A DNA stretch of 64,000 nt, taken from assembly GCA_025435555.1 (NCBI GenBank), contig JAIWWG010000024.1:333736-397735 (forward strand), read 5' to 3'. The position numbers and the translations under genes were made by a program. The number at the start of each line of letters is the position of its first letter. The stretch's first letter is position 1. The stretch comes from Chytriomyces cf. hyalinus JEL632. Taxonomy: Eukaryota > Chytridiomycota > Chytridiomycetes > Chytridiales > Chytriomycetaceae. Of this stretch, positions 11,241 through 21,019 are shown in pieces. A model generated the notes under the pieces. It worked only from the letters and a program-made list of their open reading frames with translations, did no database searches and was not told the DNA's origin.

Positions 11241-14200
11241 TTAGTACTCTTTGTCAGCTTGAGATTCAGCGCCACCACTTGCCGGTCTTTGAGCTCTATT
11301 TTCAGCCAAATCAACAATCCGCTCCAAATTCGGATCACGTCCCGTTTCCTTTCCCCGCTGATCAAACAAGTTGGGTTTATGAATATTCACTCCTGATGGA
11401 TTACTTGACGTGTAGTCGTTGTACCCTCCACCTCCTCCACCTCCGTACATCCTTCCTCCCAGTTCCCCCTGCAGTTTCGATGTGAGTATCCTCAATTCGC
11501 TGATTTCCACACCCAACCGGTCCAGCCTTGAATTCAGAGGACTGACTGAAATGGAAACTGCAGCATCCAGGCCCTTGTTGTTGACTTTCGTTGAAGTTTC
11601 AGCTTTCGTCGCATTCAGCTCCTTCTCCAAATGAGCAATGTCGCCGCGCAGACGTTCTTCAATGTCAAATTTCAGTTTTCGAAGTTCGCCCCACATTTGG
11701 TCCAATGCTTTCGGGATTGTACTTGTTCGAGAATCGAGCTCTTCGATGCGTTTGGAGTACGTTTCACGCCATAATCGGACGGTGGATGCTTGGTCTTCAG
11801 CTCCTTTTTCAAGGGTTACTCGGAATTCGCGCAGTTTTTCACGAATAGTTTCTTCCGTTTCATGAAGAGAGAGTTTGGTTTGTTCCAGAGAAGCAGCTTC
11901 GACATCCTGTTGGGCTGAAATCTTTTGGATGGATTTCACAAGATCGCTGTGCAACTGTTCAATCGTGATTTCGTCTGCTTTCCTCGCCAACGATTCTCGC
12001 ACATCTGCCACGGATGTTTCCACACGTTCCGTCTCGGCGCGTGATTGATCTGTCCATCGCTTTTTAAAGTCTTCAATCTGCACTTCGAGTGCGCGAATCT
12101 CTTTCGGGAAGCCTTCCAGTTTCTCGTGCAAATCTTTCACTTGTTGTGTGAAAATGTCTTTTGTTTTTGAAATGGTTAAACTGTTTTCGGAAACGAGAGT
12201 TTCGACTGTGGATGTGAACATTTGGATACGCGAGCGGCTCGAGTTTTCGGATTCTGAGACGCGCAGTTTCATGGTTTCGACGCTGTTTTCGATTTTGTCG
12301 GTGCGTGCTTGGACAGAGTCGAGTGCGCCGTTGATGGATGCGACCATTTCTTCGACATCCTTTTTTTTTTTTTTTTTTTTTCATAAGTTGGGTTGTGTCA
12401 AGAAAATAAGATCCATTTGGGTGATGTGTACTTACGTCGTGCATTGTTTGACTGATTTCTGTCTTGGCTTCAGCAATGGCAGTGCTAACGTCGCCAATCT
12501 TGTCCTGCAAACTAAACACAATATCCGACACCCGTTTTTCCGAGTCTTCAAGTTCCAAACTCGTTGCTCGGAGCGACACGTTTTCTTGCACCGAGCGTAG
12601 CGTCTCTTCCCATTCGAGCAATTTTGTCTCGGTTTCGAGCGACATGTTTTTCATGCGGTCGTCTTGATCCGCGAGGCTTTTCTTGGTTGCCTTTTCAGAG
12701 ACTTCTGTTTTCAGAGATTCGAACGCCTCGTCCAAGCTCACGTCCTTCAGTTGAAGATTAAGGATGGCTGTTTTGAGGTTGGATTCGTGTTCTTCGAGTT
12801 CCTTGCGCGTTGTTTTGTCTGACACGTCTTCTTTGAGGTTTATAATTGTTTCATCGATTTCGCTGATGCGCGTATTTATTGCCAAATTGAGGGCTTTGAA
12901 GCGGGATTCTGTTTCTTCGAGTTCCTTTTTGGCGCATTTGAGTTCGAGGTCGTCCCGCAAATTCATTACTTGTAGTTGGGCACCGGCAATGATGCCTTTG
13001 ACAGCTGAGAGTGATGCATCCAGACGCGCTTCGAGATCTGCGGCATCTGTTTTTGTGAGCCGGAGTTCCAGTTCTTGTTTGAATGCGGACATTGTGCTTT
13101 CGCTTTGCAATGCGCGGAAATTGAGTTTTTCTTCAAGTTCTTGTTTCATGAGCTCGGCGTTTGTTTCAGCTTGTTTGAGTTTGGAGCCGAGTTCATCCAC
13201 GTTGAGAAGTTCTGTGGAAAACTTGACATCGACACGGGATTCGAATGCTTCGAGAGATGCTTGGGCAGAGCGGCCCATTTGGTCCACTGCCACGTGTGCG
13301 AGCCGGATCTTGGCGGTTGTTTCGGTGTCGCTTTCGATGATGCGTTTTCGGAGAAGTTCCATTTGTGTTTCGAGGTCGTCGATGGAGCGTGTTTTGGAGG
13401 CAATGAGTTGTTCGGTTGTCTTTTTGATTTCATCTTCTAAACGCACGGCACTTTCGCGGGACTCTTCGACAGCTTCGGCGATGGCTGACATGGCCCGCTT
13501 TTCAATGTTTGCTGATGTGGATTCTTGCTCAGAGCGGATGTCGGTGATGACTCGGTCCGTTTCCATTCGGGATCGGATCTCAGCACGAAGCACTTCTTCG
13601 ATGGACGACAGTTTCTGGTCGCTTGTCCGCTCGACAAGAGAGACGGATTCTTTAAGCGCCTTGATGGCCGTGCCAACGCTCTGCCGCATATCTGTCTGCA
13701 TGTGCTGCATCTCTTCAAACTTCTTGAGCACGGCCTGTTGGATGATTTTAAATCCGTCTTCCACTTCCGTCTTGATCTGCGCTTCAAACTTTGCGCGGTT
13801 GATTTTCTCTTGCGAGACCGTGTCGTCGACGGCCATGAGTTGGCTGCCGATTTTGTCCGAGGTAGCGCTGAGGGCGTCTTTAACGCTCTTGTCCATGGCT
13901 CGCAAGTCGTCCATGACGAGTGCGAGAGTGCGTTCTCTGTCCATGCGTTCTCGGTCGAAAGCGACGCTTGCTTGGAGCCGGGCGGATTCGATTCTGTCAG
14001 TGGCGTCTCGGTCTTGCGCAGAGAGAACCTTGAAGGAAAAAGAGTTCAGCTCTATTGTAATCCAAATCACTTCAAACAGCCCACACCTTCCGCATCTCGG
14101 CGTACAAGTCGCGCATGCCGCCCTCAAACTGAAACCTCGCCCGCGCTTCCGCATCGACGCGCTGTCTTAGTTCAAGTAAAGCCATGTCCATCTTCTTTGC

Positions 14201-15426
14201 AAGAGCGTCCGCACTGGCACCGACAGCATGATGAAGTGAGTCCAACGCATGGTCATGATCTCGAATCACTCGAAGTGCGTCTGCGCTGCGCTGTTGCTCG
14301 TGCTCAAGGTCCTTGGCTTTACTGCGCACCTCGCTGCCCACCTCGGAGGCCATGAGAGAGAACGACTCAACCTTATACCGCAGTGCATTAATCTCGTCCG
14401 CAAGAAGTCGCTGCTTGTCGCCTTCCTCGCTGTCATGGTACTCGAGCGTCTTTTGTCGCGCCACGAGATCAGAAACAATCGTGTGTAGTTTGAGTTGCCC
14501 CTTTTCCAGCTTCATGCCCATCTCTTGTGTCAACTGTGTGGCTTTTCGGTCGGCCTGGTCCGCCTGCCGTGCCACCTCTTTCATGCTCACGCTCTCGGCG
14601 GATACCATCTCGGTGAGTTTTTCGACCTTGGCAGTGAGAGTTGCGATTTGAGATTTGCCGACTTGCACTTCGGCTTCGAGCCATCCTCGCGACCTTCGCT
14701 CGTTTTGAAGCTGTTCTTCGGTGAACCGCAGTTTTGCGACAAAGTCGTCTGTGATTGCTGATGTCGCTTGGAATGTTGGTATGTCTGATTGAAAGTATTG
14801 TTGTTGTTGCTGTTGCTGCTGCTGTTGTTGTTGTTGCTGGGGTTCCGGCGGTTTGAAGTTGTTGTTAAATTTCGATGCAGAGGGTATAACAGATGAAGAT
14901 GTAGTGTACTGCATGTCTTTGGGTTGCTGCTGCGTCAAGAGATTCGTGCCATACGCATTGAGTCGCGGAGTTTGCATTTGCGCGACGGTTAGATTCGAAG
15001 CGGGTGGGTATGGCGATGAGAACATGGTCGGTTGTTGTTGAGTTTGAGTTGCGAATGGGTTATTTGTCGGTGGATAGAAGGAGCGGTCTTGAGGTGGATA
15101 CGCGTTTCTCTGAAAAAAGGGAGTGAGTTTCTTTTTGAATAAGGGGCAAAGTGGCTTCGATGTGGTTGATACCATGTCGTTGTTGGCGCCGATGAGGCTT
15201 GAGCTTTTTTGGTACTCTGCCATGTCGTTGCGTTTCTCGGCGAGTTTCCTTAATAAGACACGGCGTAGAAAAGGAATGTTTTGTATTTTGTTGTACGAGC
15301 GCGAAAAAGAAAGCGTCACCTGTTTTTACTCTCAGCTTGCTGCACGAGCAAAAAGTCTTTCAACGCGCGATCGTTTTCCTGTTTTTGACGCGTTCGCTGG
15401 TCGATCGCGTCCCAACTGACGGACAT
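11241..15426 (-). CDS. Long coiled-coil protein, possibly ciliary or basal-body
   Basis: Four exons (15426-15320, 15248-14087, 14028-12436, 12359-11241) encode 1326 aa. The first exon was found by phase and carries a normal ATG. The N-terminal 140 residues are Pro/Gln-rich with a run of about 14 Gln. The following thousand residues are almost continuous heptad-type sequence rich in Glu, Lys, Ala, Leu and Ser, with repeated segments such as KKELEETESRFKALN and RKELEEHESNLKTA. The C-terminus has a Gly run (GGGGGGGYNDY) and is polar. No enzymatic motif, signal peptide or membrane segment is seen. A structural role is likely; a role in the flagellum is inferred only from the overall type and the organism. 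The third intron ends in a run of about 22 A before its AG. The gene is divergent from the R-SNARE gene across 293 bp. Confidence 0.7.
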
Positions 15427-15719
15427 TTCTGTGCCTTACAAGCTGCGCGCGTTGTGTTTTGTTGTCGTTGTTGGAAGGTGGGTTCGCCTGTTCTTTGGTG
15501 TCCGTAATCTTTTTTTTTTCCGTGAACGCGAACAAAGAAGTCGATGCGTAAATCTCTTATTTTAAAATACGATCACGTTAATATCTAGATTGGTTTTTAA
15601 CGACGCTTCGTTTTTATTGCTTCTATTTTTGGGAACAGAATCCGCGCTTCCCAATCAGAACAGTTGAAAAAAACAGTCTCTCAAACAATACCACCAACAA
15701 AACCACCCTTGCCGCAACA

Positions 15720-16324
15720 ATGAGCTCCCATTCAAGGACTACCACGCCAGAGCCAAACCAGGCGCGAAGCAACAAGGCAGCCGAAGTGCAGAACCAGGTT
15801 TCATGTCTTCCCACTTTGACTCCACCCACATTTCCAAATAACGCTTGCCTTTGTCCACTCTCCCGCCCAACGAAATCGCAGGTCAACGAAGTGATGGACA
15901 TTATGCACAACAACATTGAAAAAGCGGTTGCGCGTGGGGAAAAGCTTGAATCCATCAGTCATAAGGCTGAAGATTTAAAGAATGGCGCTGCGAAATTTAA
16001 AAAGAATGCTGTGAAGCTGCATGACAATTTGGTGAGAGAGAGTTTGACTCTTTACTGACGCGTTTTTTGGAGTGTTGTGTTGACGTTTCCTTTTCTTTAC
16101 TCTGGGCTCACTTTAAACACGCACCCTACGCAACGCTTGCTTGGATGATGGGATGACGCGCCTGCAGTGGTGGAAGGTAAACGCTGCTTCTAGTTCATCA
16201 TCAGCGCTGTCTGACACACGCGTTGCAGGACTTTAAAATGAAGGTGGTGCTGTTCCTCATCGCAGCGACTGTCATTGGCATTGTCGGCTATGCCATCTAC
16301 GCGCAAACGGTGCCGCAGAAATAG
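15720..16324 (+). CDS. R-SNARE, synaptobrevin/VAMP family
   Basis: Exons 15720-15797, 15882-16031, 16168-16176 and 16229-16324 give 110 aa. The SNARE helix begins VNEVMDIMHNNIEKAVARGE, with the zero-layer Arg (VARGEKL), and ends at VKLHDNL. A 9-nt microexon supplies Trp-Trp-Lys, the conserved membrane-proximal WWK of VAMPs, and the last exon gives DFKMKVV followed by one C-terminal membrane helix. v-SNAREs of this type sit on secretory or endosomal vesicles and pair with Qa/Qb/Qc SNAREs. The N-terminus is short and polar, so this is the brevin (Snc/VAMP2-like) form and not a longin. PDCD2 starts only 64 bp downstream on the same strand. Confidence 0.93.
16168..16176 (+). other. 9-nt microexon of the R-SNARE gene (WWK)
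   Basis: The nine bases TGGTGGAAG are flanked by CCTGCAG upstream and GTAAAC downstream and restore the family-conserved Trp-Trp-Lys between the SNARE helix and the membrane anchor. Without it the frame is kept but the conserved juxtamembrane residues are lost. Confidence 0.85.
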
Positions 16325-16388
16325 CTGCGTCCTTGTTCTGTGTTGTGTTTAAATAAAGTGGTGGATGAGAAAAAAAAGAAAGAAAGAG

Positions 16389-17817
16389 ATGCAAATTACG
16401 CTCGGGTTTGTCGAAGCAGATCCAAGCGGCGGATCGCTGCATCCAGACACCATCAGCGATGCAGAAGACATCCCACACAAGGTAACGTGGCCCACCAGGT
16501 TGGCATTCAGATGCTGCTCTGGCTGACTCGAACCCAAACTAGGTTGGTGGGAGACCCTTGTGGCTGCGAAAAAATCAACCCATGGATGCCGAACGGGTGA
16601 CTTGCACGAAGTGCAGCAGCGTGATGGTCCCGCTTGTTCAGGTTCGAGCGCATTTGAATGTCTCTGCACTGACAACACTGGCAGTTTTGTTTGACGCTTT
16701 CCCCTTCCCTCAGCTGTACACTCCCGACGATTCTGTCAAAGAAGCATATCTTCGCATGGTGTATCTGTACGCATGTAAAAACGGGACGTGCAAAAGGTGC
16801 TTGACTTGAAATGCGAAAAGCTATATCACTCAACACATTTTGAATGGAACACACAGCTTCAAATGCTTTCGAAGCCAACTCCCTGAATCAAACTCTTTCT
16901 GGCCGCACGCATCCGAATCAGAAACTCCACTTCTTTGCACAGTGTGTGGTTTGAAGGGGACCAAGACTTGCACTGGATGCCGTGGAGTGCATTACTGCAG
17001 CAAGCAACACCAAACTATCGACTGGCCCACGCATAAAACTAGCTGTGGTACCGATACTCGAAGCAACACTCAAAGCAACCACAATAACTCAAATGCACTG
17101 TTTAACGAGTTGGAAATTGTGACGGAACCAGAACCTGCCGCTGATGCAGACGCAATTGCGGTCGCAGCGATGGAAAAGCGCGCGGAAGGAGCCGATCTGC
17201 TTGAGCCTTTGAAGGAGGGCGAGGAAGTGCTCGATGTGCTGGACGACAGAAACGCGACTGAGACTGTTGTCGATGTTGATGACGCATTTTTGGGCTTCCA
17301 GACGCGGGTTGAGAGGGAACCTGAGCAAGTGATTCGGTGGGCGCGAGATGCTGGTGACGATGACGTGGATGAGGAGGATGTGGAGGAAGATGAAGGGGAT
17401 GCCGTTTTGTGGGCTTCTGATTTGGAGAAGCCTGATGTTGCGAAAGATGTTGGTTGTTGCCGGTATTGTTTGAAGGAGAGGACGTTTGAATTTCAGGTGC
17501 GTTTTGCTGTTGGTCGCATTTTTTCTTGCGTTTTGTGAATCTAACTCCGAGTCTCTCGACAGGTCATGCCTCAATTGCTGAACCATCTCCAGATTGATCA
17601 TGCTTCGGATAAGGCGTTTGACTTTGGGATCATTGTTGTTTTTACTTGTCCTGATCGGTGCCAGCCTGTCGAAAATGGGGTTGAAGTTGCATACATGGAA
17701 GAAGCCGTGTTTCACCAGAATTTCAGCGTCAAGGGGTTGAATGACCGGATGAGACAGATGGGCATGGGAATGAGGATGGACTTGGCGGAGGAGGAGGAAG
17801 AGAATGAGCAGGAATAA
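16389..17817 (+). CDS. PDCD2: PDCD2 (programmed cell death 2) protein
   Basis: Five exons (16389-16481, 16543-16641, 16714-16796, 16857-17496, 17563-17817) encode 389 aa. The N-terminal part has the family pattern GFVEA..., KVGGRPLWL, CTKCSSVM and LYACKNGTCK, followed by CFRSQLPE. A MYND-type zinc finger follows (CTVCGLKGTKTC, YCSKQHQTIDW, HKTSC). The C-terminal PDCD2 domain includes CRYCLKERTFEFQVMPQLLNHL and DRCQPVENGVEVAY. PDCD2 proteins are conserved in eukaryotes and are known as chaperones for the 40S protein uS5 (RPS2) in ribosome assembly. The linker between MYND and C-terminal domain is strongly acidic. Length and domain order are normal for the family. The gene ends 48 bp from the convergent flavin-reductase-like gene. 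Confidence 0.93.
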
Positions 17818-17865
17818 AGTATCTATTTTAAAAGTGACGATTCCAACTTCAGTTCATGGTTTGTT

Positions 17866-18663
17866 TTATGCTTCCTCCTTTTTCTCGCGTCCTTCTTCTG
17901 CCTCTTCTACCGCTTCAAACGGTGCCGCCGCCGCAAACACTTTTGTGCCCAAGAAAGTCAAGTAAGGCGGCGGCGTAACTCCCGTGACTGGATTTCGGAT
18001 CGGGGCAAAGTTTTTCCCATTCCAATACTCGGACTTGCAGAACGCGGCGCCAATCACACAATGCAAGATCAAATGTCCATGTCGCTCTTGAATTTCGTCA
18101 ACACGGCAAATCAAATGCGCAACGCTTTGTGAAATGGCAACTAATCCGTGTTTCCGCGAAAACGCTTCATCTGCAAAGTCTTCTTTCTTGCGGGACCGTT
18201 TTGGACCTCGATCGGCGGTTGAGACATCCTCGGTGGCGGTGGGAGCTTGGAAACTTTTCCATCCGGGTGAACATGTTTTGATTCCCAATGTTTTCAACTT
18301 GTCTTTGGTAGTTCTCCCTGAGCAAGAGCCTATATCCACCACCAACTTCTCAGACCCATGCACCGGCACAGAGAGAGTAAAGAACGCGTTCGAATAATCC
18401 AGCCCATGAATGCGCGATAACAAGAGTTCAGCCGAGTATCGCCCTTTATTCATGGATGCGATAAAGTGGCCGCTGTTGTCGATGGCTGTGAGCCAGCTGA
18501 TGGTCATGACGTTTGTTTCTGGGAGGCTCGGTTGTGCGGGTTCATTAGCGGGAGGAAGGATCGTTGCGGGTGTGGGTATGGATGTGGTTGTGAGGAGGCA
18601 GACTGGGTTTGCGTAGAGCATCCGAGAGAGCATTGGCTTTGGGACTTGGACTGTGCCTGTCAT
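17866..18663 (-). CDS. Flavin reductase-like (FMN-binding split barrel) protein
   Basis: A single exon from the ATG at 18663 gives 265 aa. The N-terminal half matches the flavin-reductase-like family: RMLYANPVCLLTT, NVMTISWLTAIDNSG, IASMNKGRYSAELL. This fold binds FMN and is found in NAD(P)H:flavin oxidoreductases and flavoredoxin-like proteins. A basic KRSRKKE insert lies in the middle, and the last 25 residues are Glu/Lys-rich. An upstream in-frame start exists, but it would overlap the neighbouring TAM41 gene; the ATG used here leaves only 25 bp between the two divergent start codons. Substrate and partner are unknown. Confidence 0.8.
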   Translation of the reverse strand: MTGTVQVPKPMLSRMLYANPVCLLTTTSIPTPATILPPANEPAQPSLPETNVMTISWLTAIDNSGHFIASMNKGRYSAELLLSRIHGLDYSNAFFTLSVPVHGSEKLVVDIGSCSGRTTKDKLKTLGIKTCSPGWKSFQAPTATEDVSTADRGPKRSRKKEDFADEAFSRKHGLVAISQSVAHLICRVDEIQERHGHLILHCVIGAAFCKSEYWNGKNFAPIRNPVTGVTPPPYLTFLGTKVFAAAAPFEAVEEAEEGREKKEEA

Positions 18664-18688
18664 TTTTAAATAAATTTTAGAATAAAAA
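18664..18688. promoter_or_regulatory. 25-bp gap between divergent start codons
   Basis: The ATG of the flavin-reductase-like gene (18663, minus) and the ATG of TAM41 (18689, plus) are separated by 25 bp of very A/T-rich DNA. Either both 5' UTRs overlap or transcription of each gene starts inside the other. Confidence 0.5.
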
Positions 18689-20114
18689 ATGTTCCAACTG
18701 CGACTGAACGTGATCGCACGCAGCAACTGCGCTGTGACGACACGCTGTGTCAAACGAATCAACTTTGTGCGCGGCGATGCTTCAAAAGCAGCCACGACGA
18801 CTCAAGAACAACACAAACAGTCCTCGGACGTCTGGGCCTCAGAGCATCTGCAGCACATTCTCCAGCACTTTGACGCTCCAATCAGATTCGCCGCCGGTTA
18901 CGGATCAGGCGTGCTCAAGCAGGACGGGTACGGCCTCAACCCGAACGTTAAGGTACCTCATTGCGACTCATGCATTCTCTGACTAAGCGGGTTTAAACGC
19001 ATACAGCCGCCGATGGTGGATCTCATCTTTGGAGTGACGCATCCCGAGCACTGGCATTCGCTCAACTTGCGCCAGAACCCGTCGCATTATTCGTTCGTGT
19101 CGGCACTTGGCGCGAAATCTGTGACGGCTCTGCAGGAAAAGTGGGGAGCTTCCATGTACTTTAATCCGGACGTTCTGATTGGTGAACAGGTGTTGTCGTT
19201 TTTCGAAACGGAAAAGCGCGTTTTATTGAATGGGAAAAGCTGATCTTTTTTGCTCTGTCTCAGAGGATCAAATACGGCGTCATCTCAATGAAGCATTTGA
19301 TTCAAGATTTAAACGAATGGAACAACTTTTACGTGGCGGGTCGGTTTCAGAAACCTGTAAGATCAAAGAGAGGAGTATGGGAGAAAAAATGCAGCTTATG
19401 CAAAAAAAAACCCCATCTTTCGCAGATTCGAATTCTTCGAGGAGATTCCCGCGTGAAACTTTCCAACGACGAAAACTTGGCCAACGCGGTCCGCGTAGCG
19501 CTGCTCCTCCTGCCACCGCAATTCTCTGAATACCAGCTATACACCACCATTGTGGGTCTCTCGTATCTCGGCGACTTTCGAATGATTTTTGGGGAAAACC
19601 CGAAAAAGGTGGAAAATATTGTGAATGCGCAAGTAGGATATTTGCGGGTCTTGTATAAACCCGTGTTGAAGGATCTTTGCGATCATTTCGTTGCTGGGAT
19701 TGAGAGCGTTTCTGCTGGGGAAGAAGTGCAGGCGTTGGATGTGCAGAAGGTGGTGTTTTCGCAGAATATGGATGCTAAGTTGAGAGGTGCGTTGTTGTTT
19801 GAGCTTCCAAAGACAGTGCGGGATAAGGTTTTGGCGGCGTTTCATAAAAAGAGTCGTATGGACACTGTGGTGTCTGCATTGGATCTTTCTCAGAAAGCTG
19901 CTGCCTCAGATTCGATTCAAAGCATGGTCAAGCAGGGTGCGTTGATATTGTGCGGCCTTGGTTTTCAGGATGTTTAACCAGGTTTTGTTTCTTTTCAACA
20001 GCCATTGCAGAGACCGTGCGTGGGCCTGCACTGACGCAGTCGATCAAAGGACTCATTACAGCGGGGCCGACAAAGTCGTTTAGATACATTGGAGAAAAGC
20101 TGTCGAAGCGGTAG
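18689..20114 (+). CDS. TAM41: Mitochondrial CDP-diacylglycerol synthase TAM41
   Basis: Five exons (18689-18952, 19007-19189, 19264-19356, 19426-19936, 20002-20114) encode 387 aa. Diagnostic segments are FAAGYGSGVLKQDGY, MVDLIFGVTHPEHWHSLNL, MYFNPDV, KYGVISMKHLIQDL, LRGD and, near the C-terminus, QSIKGLITAGPTKSFRYI. The GYGSG and MVDLIFGV segments belong to the nucleotidyltransferase-like core. TAM41 makes CDP-diacylglycerol from phosphatidic acid and CTP on the matrix side of the inner membrane, feeding cardiolipin synthesis. The basic N-terminus rich in Arg, Ser and Thr fits a mitochondrial targeting peptide. Length is normal for the family. It is divergent from the flavin-reductase-like gene and lies 170 bp upstream of a transposon. 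Confidence 0.95.
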
Positions 20115-20261
20115 ATTTTGTGCACGTTCTTTTAGTCTCTTTTCGAAAGAGGGCGTTGTTCTTTCTCGCTGCTGTTGATGCGAAGACAAACTCGCGCGTC
20201 TGAAGGAAAAATACGAAACGCCGTCTCGGGTGCTTGGTTGAGCGTGTCTCTTGTTTGCACT

Positions 20262-20270
20262 TATAAAAAT
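20262..20270 (+). promoter_or_regulatory. TATA-like box, probably of the uridine-kinase gene before transposon insertion
   Basis: TTATAAAAA lies just left of the transposon. If the transposon and one copy of its 9-bp target duplication are removed, this box sits about 60 bp upstream of the uridine-kinase ATG with a pyrimidine-rich leader between. With the transposon present it is about 5.9 kb away. Confidence 0.4.
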
Positions 20271-20275
20271 CCACA

Positions 20276-20284
20276 TTTTTCTTT
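20276..20284 (+). repeat. Left target-site duplication (9 bp)
   Basis: TTTTTCTTT directly precedes the left inverted repeat and is repeated exactly at 26086-26094 directly after the right one. Nine bases is the usual length for Mutator-superfamily insertions. Confidence 0.9.
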
Positions 20285-20489
20285 GGATTTAACTAAATGA
20301 CATCCATGGACGTCACTGTTATTCGACATCCAGGACGTCATTTAGCGGTAACACCCATGGACGTCATTTAGTGCCAGCTGTTAGATGGCATCCAGGGCTG
20401 AAAACACCACAAAACAATGGTTCCAACTGTAGAAGTGTTTGGTTGGAACGGTAACAGTGGCACATGTGAAATAAACGTTTGCTGTAATG
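20285..20489 (+). repeat. Left terminal inverted repeat of the MULE (205 bp)
   Basis: It starts GGATTTAACTAAATGACATC and is the reverse complement of 25881-26085. It contains three closely spaced related boxes, CCATGGACGTCA, CCAGGACGTCATTTAG and CCATGGACGTCATTTAG (about 20304, 20330 and 20355), which are candidate transposase-binding sites. Sequence homology stops sharply after GCTGTAATG. Confidence 0.95.
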
Positions 20490-21019
20490 CTGTCTGGTGA
20501 CTGCTGGGGAAATAATACAGTTTCTCACCGACTTATCATATGCCGCAAGCGTCGAAAGGTTGGTGAGGAGTTTGGCACGTTGACAATAAATCGGCTTGGT
20601 CTTTTTTTTAGTGAACGGAACACACAGCAAATTGATTCTAGAAAAATGCTGGAATCCCTCACAAAGGAAAACCTCATAAATCACCGGTGTTTGCTGGAGA
20701 GTGCTGAGGAGATTGTCAGGGAATTTCTGAACAGGCGTGATATAAAAACTGTATTTTAATTCCCACATCACTCCAACCACTCTCGCCGCAGCTGCTTCGA
20801 GTCAAAGTGCGCCGCGTGCATTGCACCACCCCCGACCGCAAACACCTGCGTCCCGACTTGTCCCGAGACAGCCTCCTGCATCCCGGCTGTTCCGACCGAG
20901 GTGGGTGGAGGGAGTGATCGATCTGTCTGTTTTTTTGGAAGTTTTTGTGCATGGAAATTACAAGACCTTTTTGAATCAAAAATTCAGCAAGAGAAGCACG
21001 TTTATTTAACAAAGGTCGG
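20490..21019. other. Transposon interior 3' of the transposase gene, with a GC-richer coding-like patch
   Basis: Between the left repeat and the stop codon of the transposase. AATAAA on the minus strand near 21005 can serve as the transposase polyadenylation signal. From about 20768 to 20930 base composition becomes GC-rich, and the minus strand holds a short open frame (ATG at 20881, 37 codons, stop at 20768) containing GQVGTQVFAVGGGAMHAAHF. It resembles the last exon of a host gene carried inside the element. Evidence for expression is absent. Confidence 0.35.

Noticed and set aside
14072-14154. Open frames of coiled-coil exons 1b and 2 reading past each other
   Set aside because: The overlap is the 58-bp intron 14029-14086; both tails are intronic translation.
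12764-14170. 468-codon Ser-rich open frame on the plus strand
   Set aside because: Antisense shadow of the coiled-coil gene; composition is the complement of Glu/Lys-rich codons and no domain is visible.
20487-20759. 90-codon plus-strand open frame overlapping the left transposon repeat
   Set aside because: Starts in the inverted repeat, has no domain and no splice or homology support.
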